DNA from: JAIBJN01 sp963847985
GTDB lineage: Bacteria; Actinomycetota; Thermoleophilia; Gaiellales; Gaiellaceae
Reading direction: 5' to 3'
Assembly (NCBI GenBank): GCA_963847985.1
Contig: CAWKBS010000006.1
Coordinates: forward strand, 1-64,000
Length of the DNA: 64,000 nucleotides
Shown: in pieces, positions 42,674-52,412 of the stretch
How positions within the stretch are numbered: the stretch's first letter is position 1
Layout: the number at the start of each line of letters is the position of its first letter
Made by a program: the position numbers and the translations under genes
Notes under the pieces: model-generated
Databases searched by the model: none
What the model was told of the DNA's origin: nothing
The model's input: the letters and a program-made list of their open reading frames with translations, nothing else

Positions 42674-43286
42674 ACGGATCGACGTAGACGTCGTCGATCT
42701 GCCAGGCGGCGCCGAGGCCGAGCGGCTTGAAGCGGAACGCGACCGCCAGCTCGCCGTTCTCGCCGAGCGCGGAGAGGAAGTCGGCCAGCACGAGGCCGGG
42801 GAGCGAGGGATGCCACGCCTTCGGGCCCGTGTCCACGCCGGCCGGGAGGACGAGGACACCGCCCGTGAGCGGGTTCTCGATCAGCGCCTCGACGAGCAGG
42901 CTCGAGAACAGCGGCGTGCCGCGGTTCTTGGCGAAGTAGCGCACGGTGGGGTGGAGGAGCTGGACGCACATGGGCCGCGTCGTCGCCGAGCTGCCCGCGG
43001 GCAGGTACAAGGAGCGCGAGTCGTCGGCGCCGCCGACGAAGAAGGACTCATTGCCCTCGACGACCTGCGCGCCGCCGGTCAGCCGCCACTCCGAGGCGCC
43101 GCTCTCGAGGCCTCCGTTGGGCGCGAGCACGTAGCGCATCGGGTCGAGCCAGCGCTGGAACGGCTGCTCCACCGTGCGGCCCTCGCACGGCGCGGCCGAG
43201 TCGCCGAATCCGCCGGCGTGGGCCGGGGCCGCCAGTGCGAGTGACGCGATGAGCGCGAGTACGACGTGCCGCAACAGAACCTTCAT
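42660..43286 (-). CDS. Secreted protein of unknown function
   Basis: 208 residues. Signal peptide VLLRHVVLALIASLALAAPA. Mature part is beta-rich with Cys in DSAAPCEGRTVEQPF and PMCVQLLHPTVRYF, and NGGLESGASEWRLTGGAQVVEGN that resembles carbohydrate-binding-module-like or jelly-roll openings of extracellular proteins in this class. ATG 43286 follows AAGGAGAG. No function known. Converges on the HisKA gene with a 14-bp overlap. Confidence 0.65.
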   Translation of the reverse strand: MKVLLRHVVLALIASLALAAPAHAGGFGDSAAPCEGRTVEQPFQRWLDPMRYVLAPNGGLESGASEWRLTGGAQVVEGNESFFVGGADDSRSLYLPAGSSATTRPMCVQLLHPTVRYFAKNRGTPLFSSLLVEALIENPLTGGVLVLPAGVDTGPKAWHPSLPGLVLADFLSALGENGELAVAFRFKPLGLGAAWQIDDVYVDPFRNR

Positions 43287-43426
43287 GACCGCAATCTCTC
43301 CTTGCCGCTGGAGTCTCAGTTTCTCCGTAACGTCCCGCCGCGCATCCCTCGGATGAGTGAACCGGATCGTCACGATCCCCCGTTCGAGTGAGACCCGGGC
43401 CGCTCCGGCCTCCGAAGATCCGTGAG

Positions 43427-44761
43427 ATGACCGCGGCACCATCCCCTGCGGCTGAGCTCGACCCGCAGGCCGGCGGGCTGATCGAGGACGCCCGCGCCCG
43501 GGCGCCGGAGCGCCTGGGCGAGCGGGACTCGCGCGCCGCGCTCTTCGGGGCGGCCGCCTTTCTCGCGATCGCCGTCCCCTTCGCCTTCCTGGCACCGTCC
43601 GAGCGGACGGCCTCGCCGGGGGTCTTCCTGCTCCTCGTGCTCGCCTACGCGGTCGCCGCGCGCGTGGAGTTCGAGGTCGGCCCCGGCTTCGCGGTGCCGA
43701 CCGAGATCGTCTTCGTCCCGATGCTCTTCCTCCTGCCGGTCGGCGTCGTGCCCCTCTGCGTCGCGCTGGGGTTCGTCCTCTGCGCGTCCGTGGACGTCGT
43801 CCGCGGGAAGGTGCACGGCGAGCGGGCGCTGCTCGAGATCTTCAGCGCCTGGCACGCGCTCGGCCCGGCGGCCGTGCTCGCGCTCGCCGGGGAGCCCGAC
43901 CCCACGTGGGCAGTGCTCCCGGTCCTCGGCCTCGCGCTCACGGCGCAGTTCGGGCTCGACTTCGCCAGCTCGGCGGCCCGCGCCCGCTACGCCTTCGGCG
44001 TCCCCGCGCGCGAGCAGCTCCGCGCCACCGCGCCCGTGTTCCTCGTCGACACGGCCCTCGCGCCGGCCGGCTTCCTCTTCGCGGTGGTCGCCTTCGACCA
44101 GCCCTACGCGCTCCTGCTCGTCCTGCCGCTCGTCGGCCTGCTCGCGTTCTTCGCGCAGGAGCGGACGCGCCGCATCGACCATGCCCTGGAGCTCGGGCGC
44201 GCCTACCGCGGCACCGCGCTCCTCCTCGGCGACGTGATCGAGGCGGACGACACCTATACCGGCACGCACAGCCGCGACGTGGTCGAGCTCGTGGTCGCCA
44301 CCGCCGCCGAGCTCGGGCTCGACGCGAGGGCGCAGCGCGATGCCGAGCTCACCGCGCTCCTGCACGACGTCGGCAAGATCCGCATCCCCGCGGAGATCAT
44401 CAACAAGCCGGGAAAGCTGACGCCGGAGGAGCGCGCCGTGATCGAGACGCACACCATCGAGGGCGAGCGCATGCTCGACCAGGTCGGCGGCCTCCTCGGC
44501 CGCGTCGGCCACCTCGTCCGCTCCTGCCACGAGCGCTGGGACGGCCAGGGCTACCCCGACGGGCTCGCCGGCGAGGAGACGCCGCTCGTCGCCCGCATCG
44601 TCTGCGCCTGCGACGCCTACAGCGCGATGACGACCGACCGCCCGTACCGCGCCGCCCGCACTCCGGAGGAAGCGCTCGCGGAGCTCGAGGTCTGCGCGGG
44701 GACGCAGTTCGATCCCGAGGTCGTGGCCGCGCTCGGCGTCGTCATCGCCCGCGGCCGCTAG
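43427..44761 (+). CDS. Membrane HD-GYP domain protein (c-di-GMP phosphodiesterase-like)
   Basis: 444 residues. N-terminal half has about seven membrane helices (MASE-like sensor). C-terminal HD-GYP domain from about 265: HSRDVVELVVAT, LLHDVGKIRIPAEIINKPGKLTPEE, HERWDGQGYPDGLAGEE and CDAYSAMTTDRPYR. The HD and GYP motifs are intact, so c-di-GMP hydrolysis is likely. ATG 43427. No GGDEF partner is near. Confidence 0.85.
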   Translation: MTAAPSPAAELDPQAGGLIEDARARAPERLGERDSRAALFGAAAFLAIAVPFAFLAPSERTASPGVFLLLVLAYAVAARVEFEVGPGFAVPTEIVFVPMLFLLPVGVVPLCVALGFVLCASVDVVRGKVHGERALLEIFSAWHALGPAAVLALAGEPDPTWAVLPVLGLALTAQFGLDFASSAARARYAFGVPAREQLRATAPVFLVDTALAPAGFLFAVVAFDQPYALLLVLPLVGLLAFFAQERTRRIDHALELGRAYRGTALLLGDVIEADDTYTGTHSRDVVELVVATAAELGLDARAQRDAELTALLHDVGKIRIPAEIINKPGKLTPEERAVIETHTIEGERMLDQVGGLLGRVGHLVRSCHERWDGQGYPDGLAGEETPLVARIVCACDAYSAMTTDRPYRAARTPEEALAELEVCAGTQFDPEVVAALGVVIARGR

Positions 44762-44897
44762 CCGGCTCCGGCCTCGAACTCCTTCATCCGCGCGACGCCC
44801 CGGGCCGGGCCCCTTTTGGGTGAACCTGGGCTTAATCCCCCGTTCGCGGCCCCCTGGCCGAGGGATAGGGCCGTTGCGGCACGGCGGCCGCACGCCG

Positions 44898-47109
44898 ATG
44901 GACGCGTGCATGAGCCGCCGCACTCTGTCCGTACGCCCGTACCCGCGTTCCCGGCGGGGGGCGGCGGTCGCCGCCGCCTTCGTCGCCTGCGCCGCCGCAC
45001 TCGCGGCCGCCGGCCCTGCGCCGGCCGCCTCGCCTCGTCCTGCCAAGCCCGAAAACCTCCGCGTCGTCTCCACCTCCACCGACACCGTCGTCCTCGCCTG
45101 GAAGCGGACCGCACGCTCGCTTCGCCGTCTCGATGAACTCCCGCCGCCAGGCCGTCGTCCGTACCCGGTTCTACGCGTACCGCGGCCTCCGCTGCGGGCG
45201 CTCGTTCTACTTCGGCGTCAGCGCGATCAACCGCGCGGGCCGAGTCTCTCGGCCCGCCGGGATCCGCGCGCGGACGCGCCCGTGCCCGGCCGTGCCGGTC
45301 TACGAGCCGCCCGCCTCCGTCCGCGCTCCGGGCCTGTCCGGGACCGCCACCGTCGGCGGCGTCCTCACCACGTCGAACGGGACGTGGGCAGGGACAGCGC
45401 CCATGACCTACGCGTACGAGTGGCTCCGCTGCGACTCCACGGGCTCGCACTGCGCGCCCGTCCTCTGGGCCGCATCCTCTGCGTATCCCGTCTCGGCCGC
45501 GGACGTCGGCTCGCGCCTTCGCGCGCGCGTGACCGCGACCAACGCCCACGGCTCCGCCGGGGCGACCTCGGCGGCCAGCGGGGTCGTCGGCGCGACGACG
45601 CCGCCCCCTCCGCCGCCTCCGCCCCCGCCCCCGACCGCCGGCACGTGCACGGGAACCGACATCACGTACACGTCGACGGCTCCGGGCTCGGGCGCGCAGA
45701 TCGTCTTCGACCTCGGGCAGGGCTCGTATGCCTGTGGCCGCTTCGCCAACGGCGACTGGTACGTCGTCGGTCCCGCCGTCATCCGGCAGATCACGCCGGC
45801 CATGGTCGGCTCGGGCTCGAGCCTGCGCCATGGCGTCGACGTGAACCCGGCGGTGACGTCGGGGAACGCCCAGCGCTGGGACGGCCGCCTCGAGGGCGTC
45901 CAGAGCCCATCCGTGTCATTCCCCTACACGGCGCAGCCGGGCCAGTCGATCGTCAAGTACGTGTCGAACAACCCGGGCGGCGAGTGCCCGGACCGGCACT
46001 GCGGTCGCTTCGCGGCCGTCCTCACCGTGCTCGCCTCCGCTCCCACCAGTCCGGAGACGACGTTCCGCCCGCCCTACTGGGGCTCGCACAAGCCGCTCCT
46101 CTCGACGTCGAGCCTCGACCTCGGCCTGCTCGAGCGGCTGAGCTCGAGCGCGGTCCCCGCGAAGATCAGCCGTAGCGCGGCGATCCTCCGCACGGCGCAC
46201 TTCCGGCTCGACAACAGTCCGAGCTCGGTCGCCGCCGGGGGCGAGCTGGAGCCGGTGGACGCCTTCCACGAGGGCAACGCCTGGGGTGCGAACGTCCTCA
46301 GGGCCGATGCCGAGGTCGCCTTCTGGCTCATGCTCGACAACGCGTGCGCCAGCCCGCCGTGCTCCGCGGCCGCCGACCAGGCGGCCAAGCTGCCGGTGCT
46401 GATCGGCTTCGTCCAGAACGGGCTCGACCTCTGGGGCGGCACGCGCGGCGGTCTCAACCACAACCGCGGCGGCGGCGGCAACGCAGCCGGAAAGCTCTTC
46501 CTCGAGGTCTTCGCGGCGACTGCGCTGAAGAGCTCGCAGATGGCTTCCGACATGGCCGCCTCCGTGTCTGCGAACGAGAGCAACTTCTGGGAGACGCACT
46601 CGCTCTACCGGGGTGTGAACGGCAGGGCGCTGTGGGGCCAGAGGTGGCACAACGGCAACTTCGCGGCGTGGGAGCAGTCGTACTGGAACGAGCTCGACGC
46701 GTGCACGAACTGCAACACGCGCGACCCGTACGGGCTCGTCGACGGCGGCGCCCGGCCGGGAACCTCGTACCAGCGCTCCACGATGCTGCCCACGAAGTAC
46801 ACGGCCCTCGTCCTCCGGCTGATTCCCGAGACGGCGGCCTACTGGCCCGGCCAGCACGAGACCGTGATCACGGACTACGCCGACCGGGTGGTCACCGCCG
46901 GCGCGCTCACGATCCCGGATACCTGCGCGACGAAGCAGGGCACGTACGGCGTCAACTACGGCCCGAGCGCCCAGGGCGGCTGCATCCGGCACGAGCAAGG
47001 GCAGAACGCCGGCCGCGTGCCGACCTACCACGGGACGACCGTCGACGGCGACGGCCAGGGCTCGCGCCGCAGCGTCTTCGGCGACCAGATGTGGGACGCG
47101 TACCGCTGA
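44898..47109 (+). CDS. Secreted Fn3/Ig-like protein with unrecognised C-terminal domain (frameshifted)
   Basis: Joined length about 737 residues. A basic n-region and hydrophobic segment (AAVAAAFVACAAALAAAGPA), then an Fn3 domain begun in one frame (ENLRVVSTSTDTVVLAWKR) and finished in the next (RFYAYRGLRCGRSFYFGVSA), a +1 shift near 45115. Next is an Ig-like repeat (GGVLTTSNGTWAGTAP, YEWLRCDSTGSHC, VTATNAHGSAG), a run of 11 prolines, and a large Cys-rich domain of some 480 residues (RCGRFAAVLTVL, NKS-rich strands, WETHSLYRGVNGRALWGQRWH) that I do not recognise. Possibly a polysaccharide-binding or -degrading enzyme (guess). Confidence 0.6.
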
Positions 47110-47140
47110 GCCGGCGGCCGGCCTCCTGGCCGGTTGACGT

Positions 47141-47968
47141 CTACCTGAGCAGCCGCGAGAGCCGCCGGTCCTTGAGGACGCGGCCGCCCGTCTGGCACTC
47201 CGGGCAGTAGAAGATCGTGTGCTCCTCGAAGTCGACCCGCGCGAGCGGCGTCGCGCAGTTCGGGCACGGCTCGCCCAGGCGGTTGTGGACGTGGTACGCC
47301 TTCTTGTCGGCGACGCCCGCGAGGCGGAGCTCGAGGCCGTGGGCGAGGAGCTCGCGGATGGTCGCGGCCAGGTGCTCGAGCTCCTCGTCGGAGAGATCGG
47401 TCGTCAGCGCGTAGGGGGAGAGCTTCGCGCGGTTGAGGATCTCGTTCGACCACGCGCGGCCGATGCCGGCCAGCGCGCGCTGGTCACGGAGGAACGGGTG
47501 CAGGCGCCGGGCCTCTCGGCGGGCGATCTCCGCCAGCTCCTCCCCGGTGATCCCGGAGGCCTCGGGGCCGAGGTGGGCCAGCTCCTCCTCGAGCTCCTGC
47601 GGCCGGTAGACGCCGACGCGCGCCCGCTTCTTCGGGCCGCCCTCGGTGAGGATCAGCTCGCCGCCGTCCTCCAGGCGGAGCCGGAACGCCGGCGTCTTCG
47701 GGCCCTTCGCGCCGGGCTCCAGGAAGCGGATGCGGCCGGCCGACATGAGATGGATGTGAAGGACGAGCTCGCCGTCGTCCGTGGGGAAGAGCAGGTGCTT
47801 GCCGCGGCGCCGCGCTCCGGCGAAGCGCTTGCCGTCGAGCGCCGTGAGCGGCGGCTCGAACGTCTTCAGCGTGGCGATGTGCGCCGGGCCCGCCTTGGCG
47901 ACCGGCGAGCGCGCCACCGCCTCGTCCAGCGCCTGCCGGGCCGCCTCCACCTCGGGGTACTCCGGAAT
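47141..47968 (-). CDS. fpg: Formamidopyrimidine-DNA glycosylase family protein with ATT start
   Basis: 275 residues. Starts [M]PEYPEVEAARQALD, the MPE(L/Y)PEVE N-terminus in which Pro2 and Glu3 are catalytic; the codon at the Met position is ATT, with GAGGAGG six bases upstream. Other features: GKHLLFPTD (beta-hairpin Lys), HLMSAGRIRF, the H2TH region around LAGIGRAWSNEILNRAKLSP, and a four-Cys zinc finger CPNC...CPEC ending DRRLSRLL. Removes oxidised purines in base-excision repair; a Nei2/3-like specificity is also possible. Only the ATT start preserves Pro2. Confidence 0.9.
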   Translation of the reverse strand: MPEYPEVEAARQALDEAVARSPVAKAGPAHIATLKTFEPPLTALDGKRFAGARRRGKHLLFPTDDGELVLHIHLMSAGRIRFLEPGAKGPKTPAFRLRLEDGGELILTEGGPKKRARVGVYRPQELEEELAHLGPEASGITGEELAEIARREARRLHPFLRDQRALAGIGRAWSNEILNRAKLSPYALTTDLSDEELEHLAATIRELLAHGLELRLAGVADKKAYHVHNRLGEPCPNCATPLARVDFEEHTIFYCPECQTGGRVLKDRRLSRLLR

Positions 47969-47981
47969 AGTCTTCCTCCTC

Positions 47982-48836
47982 GTGGGCCCGATCAGCGTAG
48001 CCGTGACCCGCGGGGACATCGTCGAGTCGCGCCATCGGGTGCATGCCGTCGCCGTCCGCGCCGGCGAGGTCGCCGAGGCCTGGGGCGAGCCCGATCTGGT
48101 CGCGTACGTCCGCTCCTCGGCCAAGCCGCTGCAGGCGCTGCCGCTGGTGCCGTACGGCCTGCCCTCCGAGGAGCTCGCGATCGCGTGCGCCTCGCACGAC
48201 GCCCTGCCCGACCAGCTCGTCGCCGTGCGCGCGCTCCTCGAGCGCGCCGGGGCCTCGACGGACGACCTCGAGTGCGGCGCCGAGCACGGCTCGCGCCTTC
48301 GTCACAACTGCTCCGGCAAGCACGCGGGGTTCCTCTACCTCTGCCGCGAGCGCGGCTGGGACACGCAGGGCTACCGGCTGCCTGAGCACCCGCTGCAGCA
48401 GGAGCTCCAGGCCCTCGTCTCGGGTCTGGTGGCTCGCGAGCCCCTCACCGCGATCGACGGCTGCGGCGTCCCCACCTTCGCGCTCACCCTGACCGAGATG
48501 GCGGCGATGTTCTCGGGCTTCGCGCGGGGCGAGCCGGAGGGGATCGCGTCGCTAACGGCGGCGATGACGGCGCACCCGGAGCTGGTGGGCGGGCCGAAGG
48601 CCGTGGACACGCTGGTCATGCGGGCGCTTCCCGGCGCGGTCGCCAAGCGCGGGGCCGAAGGCCTGCTCTGCGTGGGCCTCCAGGACGGGACGGGCCTGGC
48701 CCTGAAGGTCGAGGACGGTGCCCACCGCGCCGCGTACGCGGCGGCCGGCCTCGTCCTCGGAATCCCGGAGCTCGCCGTCCGGCCGGTGCACTCGAGCCGG
48801 GGCGACCTCGTGGGGAACGTCACAGCGGAGTCGTGA
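47982..48836 (+). CDS. Asparaginase (type II, AnsA-like PF06089 family)
   Basis: 284 residues. Begins VAVTRGDIVESRHRVHAVAV, SSAKPLQALPLV, IACASHDAL, CGAEHG, HNCSGKHAGFLYLC and CGVPTFALTL, the conserved blocks of the L-asparaginase II family found in Rhizobium and Actinomycetota. It hydrolyses asparagine to aspartate and ammonia. Start GTG 47982 (or 48003). Its start is only 13 bp from the divergent fpg start, so the two share a very compact regulatory region. Confidence 0.85.
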   Translation: MGPISVAVTRGDIVESRHRVHAVAVRAGEVAEAWGEPDLVAYVRSSAKPLQALPLVPYGLPSEELAIACASHDALPDQLVAVRALLERAGASTDDLECGAEHGSRLRHNCSGKHAGFLYLCRERGWDTQGYRLPEHPLQQELQALVSGLVAREPLTAIDGCGVPTFALTLTEMAAMFSGFARGEPEGIASLTAAMTAHPELVGGPKAVDTLVMRALPGAVAKRGAEGLLCVGLQDGTGLALKVEDGAHRAAYAAAGLVLGIPELAVRPVHSSRGDLVGNVTAES

Positions 48837-48975
48837 AAATCCGTCTACCACTTTTCCACAGGCGTTGTAGAATCCCGGGCCGATGTGCCTGTAGGGCCGG
48901 CGAACGGCAGAACTCGCCGGCTCACTTTTCGTTCCAGCCACAAAACGTTGCACCGGTAACGAGAAAGGCGGGTCA

Positions 48976-50070
48976 ATGCTCCAGGTCGACGTAGCCCTGC
49001 CCGAGATCGAGGAGCTGCAGAAGCTCGTCGCCGACGGACAGGACAAGGGGTTCCTCACTTACGACGAGATCGTCTCGGGGCTCGAGGAAGTCGACCTCAC
49101 GAAGGAGCAGGTCGAGGAGTTCTACACCTACCTGATCGACCACGGCATCGAGCTCATGGAGGGCGTCGAGCACAAGATGCCGCCGCACGAGGAGCCGGCC
49201 CTCGCCGAGGAGGAGAAGGTGCCGAAGCTCGACCTGACCGTCGAGCCGTCCCTCGACTCGCTGCGCCTCTACCTGCGCGAGATCGGGCGCGTCCCGCTCC
49301 TCACGGCCGACCAGGAGGTCACGCTCGCCAAGCGCATCGAGCGCGGCGACATGGCGGCCAAGACCGAGATGATCGAGGCGAACCTCCGCCTTGTCGTCTC
49401 GATCGCCAAGGGCTACCTGGGCCGCGGGCTCTCGTTCCTCGACCTGATCCAGGAGGGCTCGCTCGGGCTCATCCGGGCGGTCGAGAAGTTCGACTACCGC
49501 AAGGGCTTCAAGTTCTCCACGTACGCGACCTGGTGGATCCGCCAGGCGGTGACGCGGGCGATCGCCGACAAGGCGCGGACGATCCGCATCCCTGTGCACA
49601 TGGTCGAGAAGCTGAACAAGGTCGTGCACATCGAGCGCCAGCTCGTCCAGCGCCTCGGGCGGGAGCCGCTCCCCGACGAGATCGCGGAGGAGCTCGAGAT
49701 GACGACCGAGGAGGTGCGCGAGATCCTGCGCATGGCGCAGCTCCCCGTCTCGCTCGAGAAGCCGATCGGCGAAGAGGAGGAGTCCGAGCTCGGCGACTTC
49801 GTCCAGGACGACGCGGCCGAGTCGCCCTTCGACTCCGCCTCGCTCAACCTTCGCCGCGAGGACATCGACAAGGCCCTCGAGTCGCTGCCGGACCGCGAGC
49901 GCAAGGTGATCGAGCTCCGCTTCGGGCTCAAGGGGGAGCAGCCGCGGACGCTCGAGGAGGTCGGGCGCGCCTTCGGGGTCACGCGTGAGCGCATCCGCCA
50001 GATCGAGAACAACACCCTCAAGAAGCTCGAGTCCCTGCCCGAGGCGCAGGGGCTCCAGGACTGCGTCTAG
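48976..50070 (+). CDS. rpoD: Primary sigma factor SigA/RpoD
   Basis: 364 residues. Short N-terminal region 1.1 helical (LPEIEELQKLVADGQDKGFL), region 1.2 DSLRLYLREIGRVPLL, region 2 FLDLIQEGSLGLIRAVEKFDYRKGFKFSTYATWWIRQA (2.3-2.4), region 3 RIPVHMVEKLNKVVHIERQL, region 4 LPDRERKVIELRFGL and TLEEVGRAFGVTRERIRQIE (4.2). A complete primary sigma factor. ATG 48976 with AAAGGCGGGTCA upstream. The 139-bp region before it contains no firm promoter. Confidence 0.95.
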   Translation: MLQVDVALPEIEELQKLVADGQDKGFLTYDEIVSGLEEVDLTKEQVEEFYTYLIDHGIELMEGVEHKMPPHEEPALAEEEKVPKLDLTVEPSLDSLRLYLREIGRVPLLTADQEVTLAKRIERGDMAAKTEMIEANLRLVVSIAKGYLGRGLSFLDLIQEGSLGLIRAVEKFDYRKGFKFSTYATWWIRQAVTRAIADKARTIRIPVHMVEKLNKVVHIERQLVQRLGREPLPDEIAEELEMTTEEVREILRMAQLPVSLEKPIGEEEESELGDFVQDDAAESPFDSASLNLRREDIDKALESLPDRERKVIELRFGLKGEQPRTLEEVGRAFGVTRERIRQIENNTLKKLESLPEAQGLQDCV

Positions 50071-50073
50071 CGG

Positions 50074-52167
50074 CTAGCCGCAGGCGGAGGGGTCGGGCCG
50101 GAACACCGGCTCCGAGGCCTGCACGCTGACGAGGCGGGCCCCGACCGAGCCCGTCGAGGGCGCGGCGAAGTCCATGCTCCACGGCCCGTCCGAGCAGACG
50201 GGGAACGAGACGCTCTCGGTGCTCCCGGGCTGCACCACGACCTCTTTCGCGGGCTCGCCGGGCGGCTCGAAGCGAACGGCGACCGGCGGCGAGTCGGCCG
50301 GCCCGGTCAGGTCGAAGCGGAGCGTTCCCCCGAGCCCGGCGGCGGTCGACTCGGGCCAGAGCTGGAAGCTTCCGATGAGCCCGAGCCAGCCGTTGTCGAA
50401 GCGACCGGGCGCGTAGAGCGCGAGGCGTTGCGGGCCCGGCGAGGCGACGAGCCGGTACACGGGCGAGGTGGCGATCTCGTCCGCGTCGCGGAAGCGGACC
50501 GTGTCGCTGAGGCCGTCGACCGCCAGGGGTCGCGTCACCGGTTGCCCGTCCGCCAGGAGCGTTCCGTCGGGCCCGATCTCGAGGCGGGTCGTGGCGAAGG
50601 GGTCGGGCTGGTCGGCGTCGGGGAGCAGGTAGAGGGCCTCCACGGAGCGATTCCAGAAGAGATACGCGGAGGCGACCCCGCGCTCGCTCGAGCGCGACTG
50701 CACCAACGCCGCCCCCTCGATGCCGGTGGCGTCCACGAAGGACGGCTCGGGGCCGAGCGTGTCCGCCCGCGTCCGTTCGGCGTTGCCCAGGTTGGCCGAC
50801 ATGGCGCCCGCGTAGGTGACTGCGCAGAGCGTCAGGGCGAGGCCGAGCACGAGCGGCGTGGCGATCCTCGGCCGCCGGGCGGCCACCACGAGGACTGCGG
50901 CCAGGACGGTGATGCCGAGTGCGATGACGAGCGAGGCGGCGGCGACGTCGCCGAGCGCCTGCTCGAGCTTGCTGGTCGCGTAGAGAACCGGCGCGTTCGT
51001 CTTCCGGTCCGCCGCCGAGTAGCCGGAGAGCGGAATGCGGGCGGCGAGGAGGACGAGCCCGGCGGCGAAGATCCCGTGCACGTAGCGGTGCGGCCAGCCG
51101 CGTGTCGCGAAGAGCGCGAAGAGGATGCCGACGAGCGGGACCGCATAGAAGAAATAGCGTTCCTGGACGCGGTCGCCGTCGAGGCCGTACACCGCGGACT
51201 GCAGCAGGAGCGCCACGACGAATGTGAGCGCCAGGGCCCCGAAGGCGCGCTCCTCCCGCGAGCGCGGCCGGCGGAGGGCGAGCCAGAGCCCGACGAGGGC
51301 GCCCGGCGCCAGGACGACCCCGCCTGCGTACACGAGCAGCAGCGCGTCCACTCCGAACCAGCGGGCCAGGTCGAGCGAGGCGACGTCGAGGTCGAGGATG
51401 ACGCGGTAGAAGCCCAGGACGCGGCTCGGGCCGACCGCGACGAGCGCGACGGCCGGGACGACGAGCGCCGCGAGGACGAGCGCCTGCTCGCGGAGAGCGG
51501 CGCGCAGGCGGCGCTCGAGGAGGCCGACGAGCAGGAGCGCGAGGAGAAAGCAGACCGGGAGCACGACGAACTGGACGCGCGCGAACGTGGCGAGCCCGGC
51601 GAGGGCGAGGAAGGCGAGCTGCAGCCGCAGGGAAGGGCGGGTGAGGGCGAGGACGCCGAAGAACACGGCGCTCAGCGCCAGCGGGTAGGCGAACGGCTCG
51701 GCCAGGACCCAGCCGGCGTAGACGAAGTCGGGGACGACCAGGGCCAATGCGGCGAGCGCGACCGAGATCCAGGTTCCGAGGCCGACCCGGCGCGCGAGCA
51801 GGAACACCGGCACGGCCGCGAGCGACATGGCGAGGGCGCCCATGGCCTGGATGACGCGGAACGACGTCTCGACGTCGCCGAGCAGCCAGGCGGGGGCGGT
51901 GAGGAGCGGCTGGAGGAGGGCCGGGAAGCTCGCGGAGGCGCCGCGGATCAGGGGCTGTCCGAACTCGGCGAAGGAGCGGCCGAGCTCGGCGTAGATGTAC
52001 TCGTCGGCGAAGAGCGTCGGCGTCGCGCGCAGCCAGCCGAGGACGAGGCGCAGGAGGAAGCTCGCCCCGACCAGGGCGCCGAGAATCGGGGCTGCACGGG
52101 TGCCCGCGCGCGCGAAGGCGGCGCGGGAAGCCTCTACGTGCTCGGTGGTGCGGGCCGCGACGGACAC
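50074..52167 (-). CDS. GT-C-like multi-helix membrane glycosyltransferase
   Basis: 697 residues with about 12 membrane helices and a C-terminal soluble beta domain (from about 480). The first loop carries FADEYIYAELGRSFAEFG, an Asp-Glu pair as in GT-C (PMT/ArnT-like) enzymes that use polyprenyl-phosphate sugars; RVQERYFFYAVPLV is another lumenal motif. Probably adds a sugar to a wall polymer or lipid (inference). GTG start. Converges on rpoD over a 12-bp palindrome GCGGCTAGCCGC. Confidence 0.65.
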   Translation of the reverse strand: MSVAARTTEHVEASRAAFARAGTRAAPILGALVGASFLLRLVLGWLRATPTLFADEYIYAELGRSFAEFGQPLIRGASASFPALLQPLLTAPAWLLGDVETSFRVIQAMGALAMSLAAVPVFLLARRVGLGTWISVALAALALVVPDFVYAGWVLAEPFAYPLALSAVFFGVLALTRPSLRLQLAFLALAGLATFARVQFVVLPVCFLLALLLVGLLERRLRAALREQALVLAALVVPAVALVAVGPSRVLGFYRVILDLDVASLDLARWFGVDALLLVYAGGVVLAPGALVGLWLALRRPRSREERAFGALALTFVVALLLQSAVYGLDGDRVQERYFFYAVPLVGILFALFATRGWPHRYVHGIFAAGLVLLAARIPLSGYSAADRKTNAPVLYATSKLEQALGDVAAASLVIALGITVLAAVLVVAARRPRIATPLVLGLALTLCAVTYAGAMSANLGNAERTRADTLGPEPSFVDATGIEGAALVQSRSSERGVASAYLFWNRSVEALYLLPDADQPDPFATTRLEIGPDGTLLADGQPVTRPLAVDGLSDTVRFRDADEIATSPVYRLVASPGPQRLALYAPGRFDNGWLGLIGSFQLWPESTAAGLGGTLRFDLTGPADSPPVAVRFEPPGEPAKEVVVQPGSTESVSFPVCSDGPWSMDFAAPSTGSVGARLVSVQASEPVFRPDPSACG

Positions 52168-52203
52168 CGTCTCTCTATCGGCGAGTCCGCGCGGAGGCTT
52201 AGC

Positions 52204-52386
52204 TCAGGCCGACGGCTCGACGTCGTCCCGCTCGGCCGCGGGCGCGTAGGCGACGAAGAGGCGGCAGTGCGGGCACTTGAAGCCGAGGTTGCGCTCCGAC
52301 TCGCCGAGCAGAGGCGACTCGAAGGACTTGCCGCAGTGCGGGCAGTCCACGGTGAAGGTCTCGCCGGTGTCGGGAGGCGTGGGCAC
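52204..52386 (-). CDS. Zinc-ribbon small protein
   Basis: 60 residues with CPHCGK (residues 15-20) and CPHCRL (38-43), forming a four-cysteine zinc ribbon, and acid-rich tail ERDDVEPSA. Possibly a regulator or ribosome-associated protein; function unknown. Lies between the GT-C gene and the CDF gene. Confidence 0.7.
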   Translation of the reverse strand: MPTPPDTGETFTVDCPHCGKSFESPLLGESERNLGFKCPHCRLFVAYAPAAERDDVEPSA

Positions 52387-52412
52387 CCGCGTCCAAGGTT
52401 AGCCTGTACCCG

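Noticed and set aside
45600..45640. Run of proline codons as a possible simple repeat
   Set aside because: It is a proline hinge inside a coding region, not an independent repeat.
48841..48875. Possible promoter TAGAAT upstream of rpoD
   Set aside because: A -10-like word is present but no -35 at proper distance, so it is not listed as a feature.
50070..50081. 12-bp palindrome GCGGCTAGCCGC between rpoD and the GT-C gene
   Set aside because: Too short to be a convincing terminator; formed by two facing TAG stops.
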